A stretch of 33,547 nucleotides of DNA, from positions 1 through 33,547 of the forward strand of contig CAAGPV010000029.1 of the NCBI GenBank assembly GCA_900771975.1. Reading direction: 5' to 3'. The DNA is from an uncultured Prevotella sp. GTDB lineage: Bacteria; Bacteroidota; Bacteroidia; Bacteroidales; Bacteroidaceae. Position numbers and translations under genes: made by a program. Numbering within the stretch: position 1 is the stretch's first letter; every line of letters begins with the position of its first letter. The notes beneath the pieces are model-generated. The model did not search any database, had not been told where the DNA came from, and was given only the letters and a program-made list of their open reading frames with translations. Below, one piece after another: positions 30,168 to 33,547 of the stretch.

Positions 30168-31979
30168 ATGAGTGATATTATACAATTACTTCCCGACAGT
30201 GTGGCCAACCAAATAGCCGCAGGTGAGGTTATTCAGCGCCCTGCTTCGGTCATTAAAGAACTTGTGGAAAATGCCGTGGATGCAGGAGCAACCACCATAG
30301 ATGTGTTGGTGGTGGACTCCGGCAAAACCTCCATTCAGGTGATTGACGACGGCAAAGGCATGTCAGACACAGACGCACGTCTGTCGTTTGAACGCCATGC
30401 CACCTCGAAGATACGCAAGGCCGACGACCTGTTTGCACTGCACACCATGGGCTTCCGTGGAGAAGCCTTGGCATCGATAGCTGCAGTGGCACAGATAGAA
30501 CTGAAAACGCGGCAGAAAACAGAAGACTTGGGAACACATCTTTCCATCTCGGGAAGCCGCTTTGTGGGTCAAGAGCCCTGTTCGTGTCCCATAGGCAGCA
30601 ATTTTTTGGTGGAAAACCTGTTTTTCAATGTGCCCGCCCGACGCAAGTTTCTAAAGTCGAATGCCACCGAACTCAACAATATCATTACCGCCTTTGAACG
30701 CATAGCACTTGTCTATCCGCAAATACGCTTCACCTTGCGAAGCAATGGATCGGAAGTGTTTGACCTGCGTTCGTCACATCTTCGCCAACGCATTGTGGAT
30801 GTATTCGGTAAACGCATCAACCAAGACCTTCTTCCCATAGAGGTGGAAACCACATTGTGTAAAATAACAGGCTTTGTAGGAAAGCCCGAAGCTGCCAGGA
30901 AAAAAGGAGCCCAGCAATACTTTTTCGTCAACGGAAGGTATATGAAGCATCCCTATTTCAATAAGGCTGTAATGAGTGCTTTCGAACGTTTGCTGCCGAT
31001 GGGAGAACAGGTACCTTACTTCATCTACTTTGAAGTGAACCCCGAAAAGATAGACGTGAACATCCATCCCACCAAAACAGAAATAAAGTTTGATGACGAA
31101 CAGGCTGTTTGGCAGGTGCTGACGGCGGCTGTAAGGGAAGCCGTCGGCAAATTCAACGACGTGCCGTCCATAGACTTCAATACCACAGGAAAACCCGAAA
31201 TACCCGTGTTTGACGAACAAAAGGACTTCTCTTCACCGATGGTACATTACAACCCCTCCTACAATCCCTTTGCGGAAACAGCCAACAGGGGAAAGCAAAC
31301 GGCAGTGCCCGACCACTGGGAAGAACTCTACAATGTGGCCGCCCCTTCCCAGGAAGCAACTCAAACCTTCTTTGAAGAACAACCGCAAGAAACGACAAAT
31401 GACATAATAGCCGAAAAATCCCCCAGCCACTACCAGTACAAGGGAAAGTATGTGATGACTGCCGTGAAGTCGGGCCTGATGATTATCGACCAACATCGCG
31501 CCCATGTGCGTGTGTTGTATGAACAATATCTTATGCGCTTGAAGCAACATAAGGCATCTTCACAGAAAGTGCTATTCCCCGAAGTGATACAATTCTCCAC
31601 CTCAGAACAGGTGGCATTGAAAGAAATACTGCCCGAAATGCAGGAAATGGGGTTTGAACTGACCCCCTTGGGGGGAGATAGCTATTCGGTGAATAGCATT
31701 CCCGAAGGCTTGGAAGGACTCAATGTGAATGCACTCATTCACGATATGGTGGCCACTGCCATGCAAAGGGATGGCAAGATGAAAGACGAGATAGACCGCT
31801 CGCTGGCCTTGAGCCTGGCACGCAATGCCGCAATACCGCAAGGACAAGTGTTGGGCAACGAGGAAATGGAAAGTTTGGTCAACCAATTGTTTGCCTGTTC
31901 AAATGTGAAATACACTCCAGACGGCAAATCGGTTTTGTGCATCTTGCCCCAGCAAGAAATAGAAAAACTATTGGGATGA
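30168..31979 (+). CDS. mutL: DNA mismatch repair protein MutL
   Basis: MutL couples mismatch recognition by MutS to strand removal. The 603-residue protein has an intact GHKL ATPase: catalytic Glu31 in ELVENAVDAG, DDGKGM (60-65), GFRGEAL (95-101) and ATSKI. The C-terminal dimerisation domain follows a variable linker (about 340-420). The endonuclease motif DQHA..E....E is seen only in altered form, DQHRAHVRVLYE (441-452), with Val447 where the first Glu is expected, and the usual C-terminal Cys-Pro-His-Gly-Arg-Pro-type metal motif appears as TPDGKS. It lies 1 nt after the small membrane protein, probably on the guaB message. Confidence 0.94.
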   Translation: MSDIIQLLPDSVANQIAAGEVIQRPASVIKELVENAVDAGATTIDVLVVDSGKTSIQVIDDGKGMSDTDARLSFERHATSKIRKADDLFALHTMGFRGEALASIAAVAQIELKTRQKTEDLGTHLSISGSRFVGQEPCSCPIGSNFLVENLFFNVPARRKFLKSNATELNNIITAFERIALVYPQIRFTLRSNGSEVFDLRSSHLRQRIVDVFGKRINQDLLPIEVETTLCKITGFVGKPEAARKKGAQQYFFVNGRYMKHPYFNKAVMSAFERLLPMGEQVPYFIYFEVNPEKIDVNIHPTKTEIKFDDEQAVWQVLTAAVREAVGKFNDVPSIDFNTTGKPEIPVFDEQKDFSSPMVHYNPSYNPFAETANRGKQTAVPDHWEELYNVAAPSQEATQTFFEEQPQETTNDIIAEKSPSHYQYKGKYVMTAVKSGLMIIDQHRAHVRVLYEQYLMRLKQHKASSQKVLFPEVIQFSTSEQVALKEILPEMQEMGFELTPLGGDSYSVNSIPEGLEGLNVNALIHDMVATAMQRDGKMKDEIDRSLALSLARNAAIPQGQVLGNEEMESLVNQLFACSNVKYTPDGKSVLCILPQQEIEKLLG

Positions 31980-32078
31980 ACCAACAACTGCGCTTCCGCA
32001 TAGAAGAATGATAATTGTGGTTTTCAGATAAAGGAACTTTTTTTTCAATTAAAAAGTGAAATATTTGAAATAAATGAT

Positions 32079-32086
32079 TAACTTTG
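32079..32086 (+). promoter_or_regulatory. Promoter -7 box (TAACTTTG) for the OmpA-family gene
   Basis: An exact TAnnTTTG match followed by C, about 70 nt upstream of the ATG. The only nearby TTTG (32064-32067) is too close to be a -33 box. Confidence 0.55.
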
Positions 32087-32156
32087 CGATCGGAAACAGA
32101 TAAAACTTACTAAAGTAGTTAAGAAACTATTGATTGTTTGAAATATTAAAAAAATT

Positions 32157-33305
32157 ATGAAAAAGATTCTTTTCGCATTGGCATTGGCCGGTGCATCTGT
32201 TGCTTCTTATGCACAGACAGACGTTCCTACTGTAAAGTATAGCGTCGCTACAAACTCTTTTTGGAGCAATTGGTTCGTTCAGGCAGGTGCTGACTGGAAC
32301 GCATGGTATTCTGGAGAAGAGCATGGCTCAGACTTGAAACAAAGCCCGTTTAAGAAATTCCGCACTCATCCCGGTGCTTCTGTAGCGCTCGGTAAATGGT
32401 TTACTCCAGGAATTGGTCTCCGTACCAAGTTGCAAGGTGTTTGGGGAAACACTGTACGTTCTGACGGTCAAAGTCATCTGAACAGATATTGGTTGCTCAA
32501 TGAACACGTCATGTTCAACCTCTCTAATCTGATTTGCGGTTACAACGAAAATCGTCTCTTCAACTTGATTCCATTCGTTGGTGGTGGCGTTGGTCGTTCT
32601 ATGACTTACAACCTCTACTCAATGGACCTCAGCGCAGGTGTTCAAGCACAGTTCCGCATCTGCAAGAAGTTTGCCGTTTATGCAGAACTTGGCTGGAACC
32701 GCTTGGAAAGCGATATAGACGGCGGTACCATCTATGATACCAATGTACGTGGTTGGGATACACATGACAACAACCTGTATGCTGAACTTGGTTTCAACTA
32801 CAACCTCGGCAAGGCTACATGGAACGCTGTTCCTGACGTAGACGCATTGATGGCTCAAAACCAAGCTGCTCTCGACGCTTTGAATGCAAAACTTCGTGAC
32901 GCAGAGAACGAGAACGCTAATCTGCGCAATCAATTGAAGAACCAACCAAAGGTAGAGACCGTTTCACAGTCTGTGAAAGAGTTGATTACAACTCCTATCT
33001 CAGTGTTCTTCAATCTTGACAAGATCGATATCGCTTCACAAAAAGACCTCGTTAACGTTCGCGCCATTGCCAAATATGCTAAGGACAACGACCGCAATCT
33101 TCTTGTAACTGGTTATGCCGATAGCGCTACAGGTAGTGCAGCACACAACCAAGAGCTCTCTGAGAACCGTGCAAAGACCGTTGCAGAAGAACTTCAGAAG
33201 ATGGGTGTTGATGCAAGCAAGATTACTACTGTAGGTAAGGGTGGTGTTGAAACACTGTCTCCAGTGTCTTTCAACCGTCGTGCTACCGTACAGGTTGCTG
33301 AATAA
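32157..33305 (+). CDS. OmpA-family outer-membrane protein
   Basis: A 382-residue outer-membrane protein. Signal peptide residues 1-20 (cleavage at SYAQ). Residues about 25-230 form a predicted beta-barrel (alternating WFTPGIGLRTKLQG, FVGGGVGRSM and NLYAELGFNYNLG strands). A short heptad-like helix (AALDALNAKLRDAENENANL region) leads to the OmpA C-terminal peptidoglycan-binding domain at about 275-380, with VFFNLDKIDI, VTGYADSATG and NQELSENRAKTVAE. Codon use favours few synonyms, which suggests high expression. It is a single gene with its own promoter and terminator. Confidence 0.93.
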   Translation: MKKILFALALAGASVASYAQTDVPTVKYSVATNSFWSNWFVQAGADWNAWYSGEEHGSDLKQSPFKKFRTHPGASVALGKWFTPGIGLRTKLQGVWGNTVRSDGQSHLNRYWLLNEHVMFNLSNLICGYNENRLFNLIPFVGGGVGRSMTYNLYSMDLSAGVQAQFRICKKFAVYAELGWNRLESDIDGGTIYDTNVRGWDTHDNNLYAELGFNYNLGKATWNAVPDVDALMAQNQAALDALNAKLRDAENENANLRNQLKNQPKVETVSQSVKELITTPISVFFNLDKIDIASQKDLVNVRAIAKYAKDNDRNLLVTGYADSATGSAAHNQELSENRAKTVAEELQKMGVDASKITTVGKGGVETLSPVSFNRRATVQVAE

Positions 33306-33339
33306 AAGATACTCCAAAGAGTTTAAGCTCTACTATTAT

Positions 33340-33371
33340 AATAAGGTATTCCGTGATAGGAATACCTTATT
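33340..33371 (+). terminator. Terminator after the OmpA-family gene
   Basis: A perfect 13-bp stem (33340-33352 with 33359-33371) around a 6-nt loop, continuing into T-rich sequence. It lies 35 nt after the stop codon. Confidence 0.8.
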
Positions 33372-33428
33372 TTATATATAGGCAAAAAGAGAAAAATGAA
33401 GTTAAAGTAGAAAAAAGTGGGGAAAAAG

Positions 33429-33459
33429 TTTGTCAGTAAGAAAAAAGATATTACCTTTG
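33429..33459 (+). promoter_or_regulatory. Promoter of tRNA-Val (TTTG ... TACCTTTG)
   Basis: TTTG at 33429-33432 and TACCTTTG at 33452-33459 are separated by 19 nt, the best match to the full Bacteroidetes promoter in the window. It lies 20 nt upstream of the tRNA. Confidence 0.8.
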
Positions 33460-33479
33460 CAACCGCTTACAGAAAGCAC

Positions 33480-33547
33480 GGGCGTTTAGCTCAGCTGGTT
33501 TAGAGCATCTGCCTTACAAGCAGAGGGTCGGCGGTTCGAATCCGTCA
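33480..33547 (+). tRNA. tRNA-Val(TAC), truncated at the window end
   Basis: GGGCGTT acceptor arm (33480-33486) followed by TA at positions 8-9, a D-arm GCTC...GAGC, and an anticodon stem TCTGC/GCAGA with loop CTTACAA, giving anticodon TAC for valine. The T-arm has GGTTCGAATCC. The window cuts off the last bases, so the 3' acceptor strand is missing. About 68 of an expected 75 bases are present. Confidence 0.95.

Noticed and set aside
31663..31675. CCCCC-TT-GGGGGG in mutL as a phase-variable tract or hairpin
   Set aside because: The longest run is six G, the loop is too short to fold, and it lies deep in a conserved gene.
1..33547. CRISPR arrays, insertion sequences, integrase or restriction-modification operon
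   Set aside because: No regularly spaced direct repeats, no transposase or recombinase motifs and no methyltransferase motifs were seen; the DUF1016 gene is the only possible defence-related gene.

Overview
The window looks like a chromosomal segment of a Bacteroidales bacterium, most likely Prevotella or a close relative. The evidence is the recurring TAnnTTTG -7 promoter element, the absence of Shine-Dalgarno leaders, the gene orders yceD-rpmF-fabH-era-der and guaB-PPIase-surA-OstA-mutL, and secreted-protein C-termini of the type NLNGQR...GLYIVNGKKV. This placement is inferred from protein character and gene order, not from a search.

Layout. 1-1240 is AT-rich and holds a terminator, a promoter with a long leader hairpin, a badly damaged MATE efflux gene and a small gene fragment. 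1279-6186 is a forward envelope cluster: a membrane-anchored SH3b protein, two tandem L,D-transpeptidases, a SpmA-SpmB fusion membrane protein and a histidine kinase with no visible partner. 6343-10508 is the accessory part: a secreted multi-domain surface protein with a G8 tract in its signal peptide, a 66-residue partner ORF, an AT-rich divergent gap containing a GC-richer 46-codon ORF, and a DUF1016 (YhcG-type) nuclease cut in two by one in-frame amber codon.

10665-14914 is the core yceD-rpmF-fabH-era-der block (fatty-acid initiation, ribosome protein and ribosome-assembly GTPases). 14983-17462 holds divergent outer-membrane lipid genes: mlaE-mlaF on the minus strand and lptB on the plus strand. 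17512-20987 is the tig-clpP-clpX proteostasis group, then recQ. 23554-31979 is guaB followed by two parvulin-type chaperones, an OstA/LptA-like protein, a 99-residue membrane protein and mutL, tightly packed with two 4-nt overlaps. An OmpA-family porin and a truncated tRNA-Val close the window.

Many of the genes serve the envelope: L,D-transpeptidases for peptidoglycan, MlaEF for phospholipid transport, LptB and the OstA-like protein for LPS export, and SurA-type chaperones for outer-membrane protein folding. No CRISPR array, insertion sequence, integrase or complete new defence system is visible. The most unusual signals are the G8 tract in the surface-protein signal peptide, a clpP promoter nested in the loop of the tig terminator, a near-identical active-site block shared by the two L,D-transpeptidase genes, and the amber-split DUF1016 gene with palindromic codon repeats in its linker.
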